A DNA stretch of 64,000 nt from Niveispirillum irakense DSM 11586. GTDB taxonomy: Bacteria; Pseudomonadota; Alphaproteobacteria; Azospirillales; Azospirillaceae. The stretch covers positions 124,001 through 188,000 of the forward strand of contig NZ_AUCG01000016.1 in assembly GCF_000429645.1 (NCBI RefSeq). Direction: 5' to 3'. Position 1 is the stretch's first letter. Each line of letters starts with the position of its first letter. The notes under the pieces were generated by a model. It was given only the letters and a program-made list of their open reading frames with translations, made no database searches and had not been told where the DNA came from. The position numbers and the translations under genes were made by a program. Below are positions 8,762 to 16,734 of this stretch, one piece after another.

Positions 8762-11491
8762 TCATTCCTCAATTTCGGATTCCTGCGCGTCAGGCTCGTC
8801 CTGCGGTTCCATCTTTGCCTTGGCGAATTTGGCATCACAGTCTTCGACCGTCTCATTCTTCCGCCATGCCGAGAAGGACATACGTCCCTGTAACAAGGGC
8901 CGAAGGCGCTTGTACTCATTGTCATCATCGACATGACAAGCAAATGATGTGGCAGCATTCAGCCAGTAATCACTGTCTGGATGATGATCGATAAGCCCCC
9001 GCATCCCTTCACGGACAATCCCCCACCGCATCCCAACTTTGCGGATCAGGTCCAAATCATCGTTCTCCAAATTCCGATATGACCAAAAGAGCCGGGCGTA
9101 GAGTTCCTTTTTTTGTTCCTCTGGGACACTCTCAACTTCTTTGTTGATGAATATATGGACAGCGCCATGCGATCCACCCCAGCGCGGCATCATTGAGCGC
9201 AGCACTTGCCTGTGCAAAGCATAATAGGTCGGGAAACGGGCGCTCCCAGCCCGGAACAGATCGAAAACCTCATCCTTATTTGAAATAGAAAGCTGGACTC
9301 TCATCGCCTGAGAATACCAGCGCGGGTGACCCGCCGCTTGCTCCTTAATCTCTTCCAAAACCGCATTGGCCATCTGGGAGCGTATCGAAAAAAGGGCCGC
9401 CGCCTGCGCGGGAACCGCATTGGCAACCCCGTGCCCACGGGCCGCCCATGCCCAATCTTCCAGGAACTGGGCCTGCATCAGCATCGCCGACATTGATTGG
9501 GGGTATTTGTCCGCCCAGGTAACCAGCCGACCAAAAGCGTCATCTATGGTGATTTCACCAAACTCGAACAAATTTGAGAGACCGGTCGACGCCGCATCGA
9601 TGCTGGAACTCCCGTCAGGCAGGTCACCCAGCTTTGCAGCAGAAGCGTTAAACAGGGCTTCAAGCGCCTCATAATCCGCCTCCAAAAAGAGACGCTGTGC
9701 TTCACACGCTGTCGCCGCCCATCGTGCAGGACCATCCTTGGGATTATCCTCGCCACTCGCCTGCTGATGAAAAACCTCAGGCGGCTCCACACATGTCGGC
9801 TCACCGCCGAACAGGCGGCGGGACAGATAGTCCATGACAGTGTTATTGGCCAAGCTGCCAGGATGATGGCTGGCCGCAGCACGCAGTTGGAAAACCTGCA
9901 TATGCGCCATAACAGTCATCAACTTATTGGATTTTTCGGAAAGCTCTTCTTCATCAGGGTTGCTACTGCGCAGAACCCTGACAAGCGCTTCAGCCATTTC
10001 GCGTCGACTTTGAATCAGTTCCCGCATCACAGCGGAGAACTGCACATAGTCGCCCGTAACCCCAGCGTCTTCCCGCTCCAGCCGGCTTTCTGCGTCCACC
10101 CAGAAGGGAATAACCTCCTTTTCAAAGGCATCAGCGACCACCAGATTGCTGGCTTCCCCGATGCCCAGGCTCTGAGCAAGCTCCCCCCATCGCTGATCAT
10201 TCCGCCCGGCCCCGTCACTGAACCAGGCACGGGCTTGGATATACTTTTCCCACGGGGCCAAACCCAGATCACTGTTGCGCGTATGAGCGTAACCTGCGAC
10301 CAGCGTTGCAGCCGCCAATGAGGTCACTATCCCCATGCGCGACAGCGACCAGCGCGCAGGCCCGTTCTCGTCCAATCGGGGTGCGGCGACCAAGCCCAAA
10401 AGAAGGCCGCCCAACAACCCGCCCACATGCGCCGCATTGTCCACGCCGGACTGTTGCATGCCGTTAAGCAGGCTGAATATGACGAAAACAAGGGTACTGG
10501 GCCAATGCGCCCAGATCAGGGAAACGGGCACCCGACGGAAATGACGCCCCAGATAGCCAAGAAACAGGCCGAAAACGCCGTAGATCGCACCAGACGCACC
10601 GATACTGACGACAGAGGGGTGCCAGGACAGGGATACCATCCCAGCGATTGCCGCCAGCACCAGATAAAGACCCGCATAGCGCCAGCGTCCGTAAAGACGC
10701 TCCGTCAGCCGACCGATACCGGTCAAGGCCCACAGATTGATCAATAAATGCCATAGGTCCATATGCAGGAAAGCGTAAGTGACCAGGCGCCACCATTCAC
10801 CGCTAACCGTCAGCGGGCCGTAATTCCCTCCCCAATTCATGATATTGTTGATGGAGAATTCACCAAGCTGCTGCGCCTGCCACGACTGGGCGGCAAACAC
10901 ACCAATGTTGAGAAGCGCCAATGCCAAGGTTACCCAGGCATATCGCCCGCCTGCCGCCAATTTCAGGTTGAATTGACGCGTGGCCCTCCACTTCCGTTCA
11001 AACCCATTGGTCTGGAAACTTGGCAGCACGTCTGTCAGAGCGGTCGCGGCAGCCGGCGAAACAGCCTGGAAGCAAACCCTGGAGAAGCGACCACAATTAA
11101 ACCAGATGTTCGCGCCGTCCCTGACCACATTGCGGATGCGATCAAACGGCACCCGCACACTGGCTTGGGTGGCAATACCCAGCCATGTCCGGCGCCACCC
11201 GTGTAAGATCAGGCCGTCCGGCGCAAGTTCTATCGCTGCCTCGCCGTAAAGGGGCTGCCGCTCCCGGATCGCGGTGATCCACCCCAGGATGCCGTCGGCG
11301 GAGGTAAAACGCCCGGTCCACAGATAATCCGTACCGTTCCGCCGCGCGATTTCTTCCTGCAGATGGTCATGGTCCAAAGGCCTGGAAACAGGGTCGATCA
11401 GGCTTTTAAGTTCGGAGAGCTGCGCCACCGTGTAGCGACTGAAATCAATGGAGCCATCCTCGCCCTGCCGCGGCGTGTCTTCCTGATCCAA
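8762..11491 (-). CDS. Rhomboid-family intramembrane protease with long DUF4034-like tail
   Basis: A 909-aa protein. Residues about 185-370 form a six-helix rhomboid core: WWRLVTYAFLHMDLWHLLIN (His248, Asn252), the catalytic Ser300 in GASGAIYG, and the catalytic His355 in AAHVGGLLGG. The first 180 residues are soluble and contain a PH-like stretch. After a final hydrophobic helix near residue 390, about 500 residues of helical, TPR-like sequence follow. These end with a DUF4034-like block around residues 755-775 (YYALHRQ, MPRWGGS) and an acidic C-terminus. Start is TTG at 11491 with GGGGAA upstream. Third-position G+C looks lower than in neighbouring housekeeping genes. The protease call is firm; the tail function is unknown. 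Confidence 0.85.
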   Translation of the reverse strand: MDQEDTPRQGEDGSIDFSRYTVAQLSELKSLIDPVSRPLDHDHLQEEIARRNGTDYLWTGRFTSADGILGWITAIRERQPLYGEAAIELAPDGLILHGWRRTWLGIATQASVRVPFDRIRNVVRDGANIWFNCGRFSRVCFQAVSPAAATALTDVLPSFQTNGFERKWRATRQFNLKLAAGGRYAWVTLALALLNIGVFAAQSWQAQQLGEFSINNIMNWGGNYGPLTVSGEWWRLVTYAFLHMDLWHLLINLWALTGIGRLTERLYGRWRYAGLYLVLAAIAGMVSLSWHPSVVSIGASGAIYGVFGLFLGYLGRHFRRVPVSLIWAHWPSTLVFVIFSLLNGMQQSGVDNAAHVGGLLGGLLLGLVAAPRLDENGPARWSLSRMGIVTSLAAATLVAGYAHTRNSDLGLAPWEKYIQARAWFSDGAGRNDQRWGELAQSLGIGEASNLVVADAFEKEVIPFWVDAESRLEREDAGVTGDYVQFSAVMRELIQSRREMAEALVRVLRSSNPDEEELSEKSNKLMTVMAHMQVFQLRAAASHHPGSLANNTVMDYLSRRLFGGEPTCVEPPEVFHQQASGEDNPKDGPARWAATACEAQRLFLEADYEALEALFNASAAKLGDLPDGSSSIDAASTGLSNLFEFGEITIDDAFGRLVTWADKYPQSMSAMLMQAQFLEDWAWAARGHGVANAVPAQAAALFSIRSQMANAVLEEIKEQAAGHPRWYSQAMRVQLSISNKDEVFDLFRAGSARFPTYYALHRQVLRSMMPRWGGSHGAVHIFINKEVESVPEEQKKELYARLFWSYRNLENDDLDLIRKVGMRWGIVREGMRGLIDHHPDSDYWLNAATSFACHVDDDNEYKRLRPLLQGRMSFSAWRKNETVEDCDAKFAKAKMEPQDEPDAQESEIEE

Positions 11492-11699
11492 GCGTCAATT
11501 CCCCGCGTTCCGCCGGGTACGGCCAATGCCGCCGGCACCATATTTTCCAATTGGTTAAGATTTATCCGGTTTCGCGCTAAGAGGGAACACTCTCATCATC
11601 ATGCACTATACAAAATAAGCCGCAGCACCTCCCCCCTGGACGGCGCGGACGGGTGCGGATAAGCATGGGCCCTCAATTGCAAGCCGAGGGGCGATCACG

Positions 11700-11978
11700 A
11701 TGCACTTCATTCTGGAATGTCATGACAAGGCGGGCGCGCTGGACCTGCGTATGGCGACCCGCCCGCCGCATCTGGAATATCTGACCGGCCTTGGCGACAA
11801 GATCACCATTGCCGGCCCGATCCTGGGCGAAGATGGCAAGCCGGTTGGCAGCCTGCTGATCCTGGATGTGGCCGATCTGGCGGAGGCCGAATCCATCGCC
11901 GCCAATGATCCCTATGCCAAGGCCGGGCTGTTCCAGACCGTCACCCTGCGCCCCTACCGCAAAGTGCTGCCGGCCTGA
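11700..11978 (+). CDS. YciI-like protein
   Basis: A 92-aa YCII-family protein with the ferredoxin-like fold. Family pattern: MHFILECHDKAGALDLR, RPPHLEYL, ITIAGPIL, GSLLILDVADLAEAE, NDPYAKAGLF. The conserved His-Asp pair of YciI proteins is represented by His24 (RPPHLEYL) and the Asp of ANDPY. The family is thought to act as small enzymes or stress proteins; the reaction is not established. Starts at ATG 11700 after GAGGGGCG. It is followed 18 bp later by the EVE gene, so the three genes to 12751 form a likely operon. Confidence 0.88.
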   Translation: MHFILECHDKAGALDLRMATRPPHLEYLTGLGDKITIAGPILGEDGKPVGSLLILDVADLAEAESIAANDPYAKAGLFQTVTLRPYRKVLPA

Positions 11979-11996
11979 CCGGAGGGGGAAAACACC

Positions 11997-12410
11997 ATGG
12001 CCCATTGGCTGGTCAAATCCGAACCGTTCAAATATTCCTGGGACCAGTTCGTCAAGGATGGGCGCACCCATTGGGATGGCGTGCGCAACCATCAGGCGGC
12101 GAAGAACCTGAAGACCATGGCCATTGGCGACCGGGTTTTCTTCTACCATTCCAATGAAGGGCTGGAGATTGTCGGCATTGCCGAAGTGGTGGCCACAGCC
12201 TATCCCGACCCTGGCGATCCGGCGGGCCGCTTCGTCATGGTGGATCTGAAGCCCGTCGCCCCGGTGAAGGTGCCGCTGACCTTGAAGCGGATCAAGGAAG
12301 ACCCGGTCCTGTCGGAGATGCAGTTGGTCAAACAGTCGCGCCTGTCCGTCTGCCCGGTGACCGATGATCAATGGGCCTATGCCTGCGACCTGATGGGCGT
12401 GCCGGCATGA
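11997..12410 (+). CDS. EVE domain protein (THYN1-like)
   Basis: A 137-aa single EVE domain protein, the PUA-like fold family that binds modified bases in RNA or DNA. Start pattern MAHWLVKSEPFKYSWDQF and WDGVRNHQAAKNLKTM, then GDRVFFYHSNEGLEIVGIAEV, are diagnostic of the bacterial THYN1-like group. Shine-Dalgarno GGAGGGGG lies upstream of ATG 11997. Its stop overlaps the Rieske gene start by 4 bp (ATGA). EVE genes are common in alphaproteobacterial housekeeping contexts next to YciI; nothing here suggests a restriction system. Confidence 0.9.
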   Translation: MAHWLVKSEPFKYSWDQFVKDGRTHWDGVRNHQAAKNLKTMAIGDRVFFYHSNEGLEIVGIAEVVATAYPDPGDPAGRFVMVDLKPVAPVKVPLTLKRIKEDPVLSEMQLVKQSRLSVCPVTDDQWAYACDLMGVPA

Positions 12411-12751
12411 GTGGCGACGCCCCCGTCTTCTGTCGGCTGGACGAAATAGAAGACGGTACGGCACGCGGATTCGGGTGGGACCGGGGCGGCGAACGCCCCG
12501 TCCCCATTCTGATCTTCCGCCAGGGTGACAGGGTTTTCGGCTATCGCAATGCCTGCCCGCATATCGGCGTGCCGCTGGAAATGGACCCTGATCGGTTCAT
12601 GAACCGCGAGGGCACCCATCTGCAATGCAGCACCCATGGCGCCCTGTTCCGGGCCGAAGATGGCATGTGTGTGGAAGGCCCCTGTGTGGGGCGCCCGCTA
12701 CGGCCTGTTCCGCTACAGATCGGCCCGTCAGGGGAAATCCAGCCGGCCTGA
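12407..12751 (+). CDS. Rieske [2Fe-2S] domain protein
   Basis: A 114-aa soluble Rieske ferredoxin-like protein. The two cluster-binding motifs are complete: CPHIGVPLE (C-x-H) and CSTHGALFR (C-x2-H), separated by about 20 residues, so a [2Fe-2S] cluster is expected. There is no signal peptide or membrane anchor, and no oxygenase subunit nearby. It may be an electron carrier or an assimilatory nitrite-reductase-like small subunit. Start ATG 12407 overlaps the EVE stop, indicating translational coupling. Confidence 0.88.
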   Translation: MSGDAPVFCRLDEIEDGTARGFGWDRGGERPVPILIFRQGDRVFGYRNACPHIGVPLEMDPDRFMNREGTHLQCSTHGALFRAEDGMCVEGPCVGRPLRPVPLQIGPSGEIQPA

Positions 12752-12770
12752 CGGCGGCTGGATGCTGCGC

Positions 12771-12983
12771 TCAGCGCATTGCCTCATGATAATCATGGGT
12801 CGCGGACAGAACACGGCGCGCCAGGATGCGGGCTTCCCCCGCCGCATTGGCAAAGCCCTTGTCCCCCGACGGGACCAAGGTCAGCAACGTATCCAGCGCC
12901 AACAGGGCCGTGCGGTTGCCAAGCTGGGCCAGTTGCCCATCCTCCAGGCCCGTCGCACCGTCATTTTTCTTTTCGGTCGCCAT
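12771..12983 (-). CDS. Small hypothetical protein
   Basis: A 70-aa acidic, helical protein with no recognised domain. ATG 12983 is preceded by AGGGA at a good distance; an in-frame ATG at 13004 is an alternative. It is divergent from acs and convergent with the Rieske gene, whose stop is 19 bp away. Presence of a Shine-Dalgarno and a normal compositional profile favour a real gene, but only homologues would prove it. Confidence 0.5.
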   Translation of the reverse strand: MATEKKNDGATGLEDGQLAQLGNRTALLALDTLLTLVPSGDKGFANAAGEARILARRVLSATHDYHEAMR

Positions 12984-13335
12984 ATCGGTTCCCTGCACCA
13001 TCATTCCGGCTGCGCAACGTGTCGTTCGCCCTGCGCAACGGTAGTCCTATCTTCATAGCATATCGGCGGCGGCGGTACACCTGCCCATCCGCGTATGTTG
13101 GGGGGATATGCAACCTTGCCCGCCCCGTCCAAATGCGCCCGCGCCCGTCACGACGAATGTCCATGTTCCCAAAAACATTTGTAATGCTTACATGAAACCA
13201 AGCCCCGCAGGTGCCTTGCGTCCTTGAATCGGATGCCTGTGCCATCAGATAGTAGGGGCGGGAAAAGAAGCAGGGGATCTGCCAGGCCCGCACAGGCGGC
13301 AGGATCCGGCGACCACCGTGGGAGATTAAAACGCC
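12984..13335. other. Intergenic region upstream of acs with spaced direct repeat
   Basis: No gene is seen in these 352 bp between a small minus-strand gene and acs. A 10-bp direct repeat CTGCGCAACG occurs at 13010-13019 and 13031-13040, start-to-start 21 bp, i.e. two helical turns, as expected for a dimeric or tandem-bound regulator. The acs Shine-Dalgarno GGGAG lies just before 13336. No confident -35/-10 pair was found. Confidence 0.45.
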
Positions 13336-15276
13336 ATGAGCAGCACCAACTTCTTTCCGGTTTCGGAAGAGGCCGCCAGCAGGGCCTGGGTCGACGCCGC
13401 CAAGTATAAGGCGATGTATGAGCAGTCGATCACCGACCCTGACGGCTTCTGGGGTGAGCATGGCAAGCGGATCGACTGGTTCACGCCCTACAGCAAGGTG
13501 AAGAACACCAGCTTTGAGGGCGATGTCGCCATCCGCTGGTACGAAGACGGCACCACCAACGTCGCCTATAACTGCATCGACCGGCATCTGGCGAAGCGTG
13601 GTGACCAGACGGCCATCATCTGGGAAGGCGACAACCCGGCTGAAAGCGCCCACATCACCTATAATGAGCTGGCGGAGAAGGTGAACCGTCTGGCGAACGT
13701 CCTGAAGGCGCATGGCGTCAAGAAGGGCGATCGCGTCACGATCTATCTGCCGATGATCCCGGAAGCCGCCTATGCCATGCTGGCCTGCGCCCGTGTGGGT
13801 GCCGTGCATTCCATCGTTTTCGGCGGTTTCTCCCCCGACAGCCTGAAAGACCGGATTGAGGGCTGCGAAGGCAAGGTCGTCATCACGGCCGATGAAGGCC
13901 TGCGCGGTGGCCGCAAGGTGCCGCTGAAGGCCAATGTCGACAAGGCGCTGGAAAGCCTGCCCGACGTTTCCTCCGTCATCGTGGTCAAGCGCACCGGTGG
14001 CACTGTCGGCTGGAAGGAAGGCCGCGACCATTGGTACCATGACGAAGTGGCCAAGGTTTCCGCGGACTGCGCGCCGGAAGTGATGAATGCGGAAGACCCG
14101 CTGTTCATCCTTTACACCTCCGGCTCCACCGGCAAGCCCAAGGGCGTGCTGCACACGACCGGCGGCTATCTGGTCTATGCGTCCATGACGCACCAATATG
14201 TGTTCGATTATCACGAGGGTGACATCTACTGGTGTACCGCCGATGTGGGCTGGGTCACGGGCCACAGCTACATCGTCTATGGCCCGCTGGCCAATGGCGC
14301 CACGACACTGATGTTCGAAGGCATCCCGAATTATCCCAATGTCAGCCGCTTCTGGGACGTGATTGACAAGCACAAGGTCAACATCTTCTACACCGCGCCC
14401 ACCGCCATCCGCGCCCTGATGCGCGAGGGCGAGGAGCCGGTGAAGAAGACCAGCCGCGCCTCCCTGCGCCTGCTGGGCTCGGTGGGTGAGCCGATCAACC
14501 CGGAAGCCTGGCTTTGGTATCATTCCGTCGTCGGTGACGGCCGCTGCCCCATCGTGGACACTTGGTGGCAGACGGAAACAGGCGGCATCCTGATCACGCC
14601 GCTGCCGGGCGCCATCGGCCAGAAGCCGGGCTCCGCCACCCTGCCCTTCTTCGGCGTGAAGCCGGAGATCGTGGATAATGAAGGCCAGATCCTGGAAGGA
14701 GCGACGGAGGGCAATCTCTGCATTTCCGATAGCTGGCCGGGCCAGATGCGCACCGTTTATGGCGACCATGAACGGTTCGTGCAGACCTATTTCAGCACCT
14801 TCAAGGGCAAGTATTTCACCGGCGATGGCTGCCGCCGCGATGCGGACGGTTATTACTGGATCACCGGCCGCGTCGATGACGTGATCAATGTGTCGGGCCA
14901 CCGGCTGGGCACGGCGGAAATCGAAAGCGCCCTGGTCGCCCATCCCAAGGTGGCCGAGGCCGCCGTGGTGGGATATCCGCACGACCTGAAGGGTCAGGGC
15001 ATCTATGCCTATGTGACGCTGAATGCCGGCGAGGAAACGTCGGACGAGTTGCGCAAGGAGCTGGTCGCCTGGGTCCGCAAGGAAATCGGCCCGATCGCCA
15101 CGCCGGACCTGATCCAGTGGGCGCCGGGCCTGCCCAAGACCCGGTCGGGCAAGATCATGCGCCGTATCCTGCGCAAGATCGCCGCCAACGAGCATGAAGC
15201 CCTGGGCGATACCAGCACGCTGGCCGACCCGAATGTGGTGACGGAACTGGTCGGCAACCGCATGAACCGGACCTAA
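13336..15276 (+). CDS. acs: Acetyl-CoA synthetase
   Basis: A 646-aa AMP-forming acetate-CoA ligase that converts acetate, ATP and CoA to acetyl-CoA. Motifs in order: [22 protein letters not shown], the ATP-binding loop [41 protein letters not shown], the hinge region [20 protein letters not shown], and the C-terminal [13 protein letters not shown]. The Lys in that last motif is the one regulated by acetylation in this family. Length is normal. ATG 13336 follows GGGAGATTAAAACGCC. Upstream is a spaced direct repeat; downstream are three hairpins. Confidence 0.96.
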   Translation: MSSTNFFPVSEEAASRAWVDAAKYKAMYEQSITDPDGFWGEHGKRIDWFTPYSKVKNTSFEGDVAIRWYEDGTTNVAYNCIDRHLAKRGDQTAIIWEGDNPAESAHITYNELAEKVNRLANVLKAHGVKKGDRVTIYLPMIPEAAYAMLACARVGAVHSIVFGGFSPDSLKDRIEGCEGKVVITADEGLRGGRKVPLKANVDKALESLPDVSSVIVVKRTGGTVGWKEGRDHWYHDEVAKVSADCAPEVMNAEDPLFILYTSGSTGKPKGVLHTTGGYLVYASMTHQYVFDYHEGDIYWCTADVGWVTGHSYIVYGPLANGATTLMFEGIPNYPNVSRFWDVIDKHKVNIFYTAPTAIRALMREGEEPVKKTSRASLRLLGSVGEPINPEAWLWYHSVVGDGRCPIVDTWWQTETGGILITPLPGAIGQKPGSATLPFFGVKPEIVDNEGQILEGATEGNLCISDSWPGQMRTVYGDHERFVQTYFSTFKGKYFTGDGCRRDADGYYWITGRVDDVINVSGHRLGTAEIESALVAHPKVAEAAVVGYPHDLKGQGIYAYVTLNAGEETSDELRKELVAWVRKEIGPIATPDLIQWAPGLPKTRSGKIMRRILRKIAANEHEALGDTSTLADPNVVTELVGNRMNRT

Positions 15277-15280
15277 CGCC

Positions 15281-15320
15281 AATCTGCCTTGATCGTGACC
15301 GATCAAGGCAGATTTCTTGT
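15281..15320 (+). terminator. acs terminator hairpin (AATCTGCC arms)
   Basis: Perfect 15-bp stem AATCTGCCTTGATCG / CGATCAAGGCAGATT with a TGAC loop, starting 5 bp after the acs stop and followed by TCTTGTT. Its outer eight base pairs are shared with the next hairpin. Confidence 0.7.
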
Positions 15321-15354
15321 TCCCTCAAGCGCCGGGCGGGCCGTCGCCAGCCTT

Positions 15355-15387
15355 CAATCTGCCAAAGGTCAAACCTTTGGCAGATTG
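15355..15387. repeat. Second hairpin sharing AATCTGCC arms
   Basis: Perfect 15-bp stem CAATCTGCCAAAGGT / ACCTTTGGCAGATTG with a 3-base loop. The outer AATCTGCC/GGCAGATT is identical to that of the hairpin 70 bp upstream, while the inner arm differs. No T-tract follows. Two such elements back to back suggest a small palindromic repeat family. Confidence 0.55.
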
Positions 15388-15411
15388 CTATGGTCAGCAT
15401 ACGGTAAACAC

Positions 15412-15441
15412 AAAGGGCCGGTCGCAATGCCGGCCCTTTTT
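15412..15441. terminator. Bidirectional terminator between acs and pentapeptide gene
   Basis: Stem AAAGGGCCGG / CCGGCCCTTT with an 8-base loop, followed by TTTTT on the plus strand. Its A-run at the other side gives a T-run on the minus strand, so it can end transcripts from both sides. The pentapeptide gene's stop is at 15466. Confidence 0.75.
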
Positions 15442-15465
15442 CATTTCCAGCAGAGCAGAAGGCCA

Positions 15466-16728
15466 TTACAGGCCGCGCGTGCCATCCATCAACACGCCAG
15501 ACAGATCGGCGCCATCCAGCACCACTTCCGTCAGGTCGGCGCCGGTGAAATCCGTCCCAACCAGTTTGGCGCCCCGGAAGATGGCCGCCGCCAGCCGGGC
15601 GCGGACCAGCGAGGTCCGCAATTCATGCCCGCGCGCGGTCTTCAGCATGGACAGATCGGCCTTTTCCAGATTGGCGTCGATCAGGTTGGCCCGGCCCAAC
15701 GCAGCGCCGCGCAGATCGGCAAAACGCAGATCAGCAGAGCGAAGGTCGATATTGGACATCTGGGCCGCCTGCATCTGGGCACCGCGCAAATCGGCGCCGC
15801 GCAGGCTGGCCCCGGTGGCCTTCATCATGGTCAATACCCGCCCGGCCAGATCCATGCCCGACAGATCAAGACCACTGATATCCAACTGGTGACCGGTGCG
15901 GCCGGCACTGCCCACCCATTGGGCATGGGATTGCAGCATCGCCTCCAGCCGTTCCGGGCCCAGGCTGTTTGAGCCCTCAGCCGCCTCTTCCGCAGCAGCG
16001 GCCGCCGGCAAGCCCAGTTCCGCAGCACGGCGGACGGCATCCGCATCGGTGCGGATGGCGGTCCGCAGCATTTCCGGCGGCACCTGCGCACCGGATAGAT
16101 CGGCCCCCCGCAGATCGGTATCCAACAGGTCGGCGCCCATCAGGTTGGTGGCGCGCAACTGCGCATCGCGCATGTCCACCCTGGCAAGCTGCGCCCCGCA
16201 GAGCAAGGCACCGGAGAAATCCGCCTCCCGCGCGCAGGAACCGGACAGGCGCGCACGGGTCAGATCGGCATCGGTCATGATGGCGGCACTGATATCGGCG
16301 GGCCCGATCTCCATCCCCAGAATGCGGAAATCGGTGCGGCTGCTGCTGGCCATGCTGCCATCACGCAGGTCGCATTCCACCATTCGCGCGCCACGCAAAA
16401 CCGCACCCCGCAAGGTCGCAGCCCGCAGGTCGGTCCGGTGCATCTGCGCCCGCCCCAGATCAGCCCCTTCCAGATCACAGCCGAACATGTCGGCATAATC
16501 CAGCTTCGCCCCAACGAAATTCGTCCGGCGCAAGATGGCACCGGACAGGTTCGCATTGGTGAGGTTCCGTCCCCGGAAGGAGAGGTCGGACAGATCAAAA
16601 AAAGGCAGGCTGAGCTTTGCCCCGCCGGCGGAGCCGGAGAGATAGGCCAAGTGCCGTTCGCAGGCGCGATCGAGTTGTGCCTGTGTCAGGCGGACCCGTG
16701 GGGCAACTGGCCGGGCATCTCCACTCAT
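15466..16728 (-). CDS. Pentapeptide repeat protein
   Basis: A 420-aa protein built from two blocks of A(D/N)LXX pentapeptide repeats. The N-terminal block is about residues 40-225 (for example LTNANLSGAILRRTNFVGAK), and the C-terminal block about 285-415 (GASLRGADLRGAQMQ). They are joined by a helical linker rich in Ala and Glu. Pentapeptide repeats form a right-handed quadrilateral beta-helix; some members mimic DNA, but no function can be assigned here. The start is only 6 bp downstream of the cheZ-like stop, so the two are one transcriptional unit. No signal peptide or membrane segment. Confidence 0.85.
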   Translation of the reverse strand: MSGDARPVAPRVRLTQAQLDRACERHLAYLSGSAGGAKLSLPFFDLSDLSFRGRNLTNANLSGAILRRTNFVGAKLDYADMFGCDLEGADLGRAQMHRTDLRAATLRGAVLRGARMVECDLRDGSMASSSRTDFRILGMEIGPADISAAIMTDADLTRARLSGSCAREADFSGALLCGAQLARVDMRDAQLRATNLMGADLLDTDLRGADLSGAQVPPEMLRTAIRTDADAVRRAAELGLPAAAAAEEAAEGSNSLGPERLEAMLQSHAQWVGSAGRTGHQLDISGLDLSGMDLAGRVLTMMKATGASLRGADLRGAQMQAAQMSNIDLRSADLRFADLRGAALGRANLIDANLEKADLSMLKTARGHELRTSLVRARLAAAIFRGAKLVGTDFTGADLTEVVLDGADLSGVLMDGTRGL

Positions 16729-16734
16729 CGGCTT

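Noticed and set aside
11997-12751. EVE-Rieske pair considered as a defence module
   Set aside because: The EVE protein is the common stand-alone THYN1-like form and no restriction endonuclease or helicase is nearby; YciI-EVE-Rieske looks like a housekeeping operon.
12961-15306. 781-codon open frame on the minus strand across acs
   Set aside because: It is antisense to a clear acetyl-CoA synthetase. Its translation is His/Gly/Asp-rich with no domain, as expected for the shadow frame of a GC-rich gene.
15281-15441. Hairpin cluster considered as a tRNA or riboswitch
   Set aside because: Stems are simple perfect palindromes without cloverleaf or aptamer features, and lie downstream of acs, not upstream of a gene on that strand.
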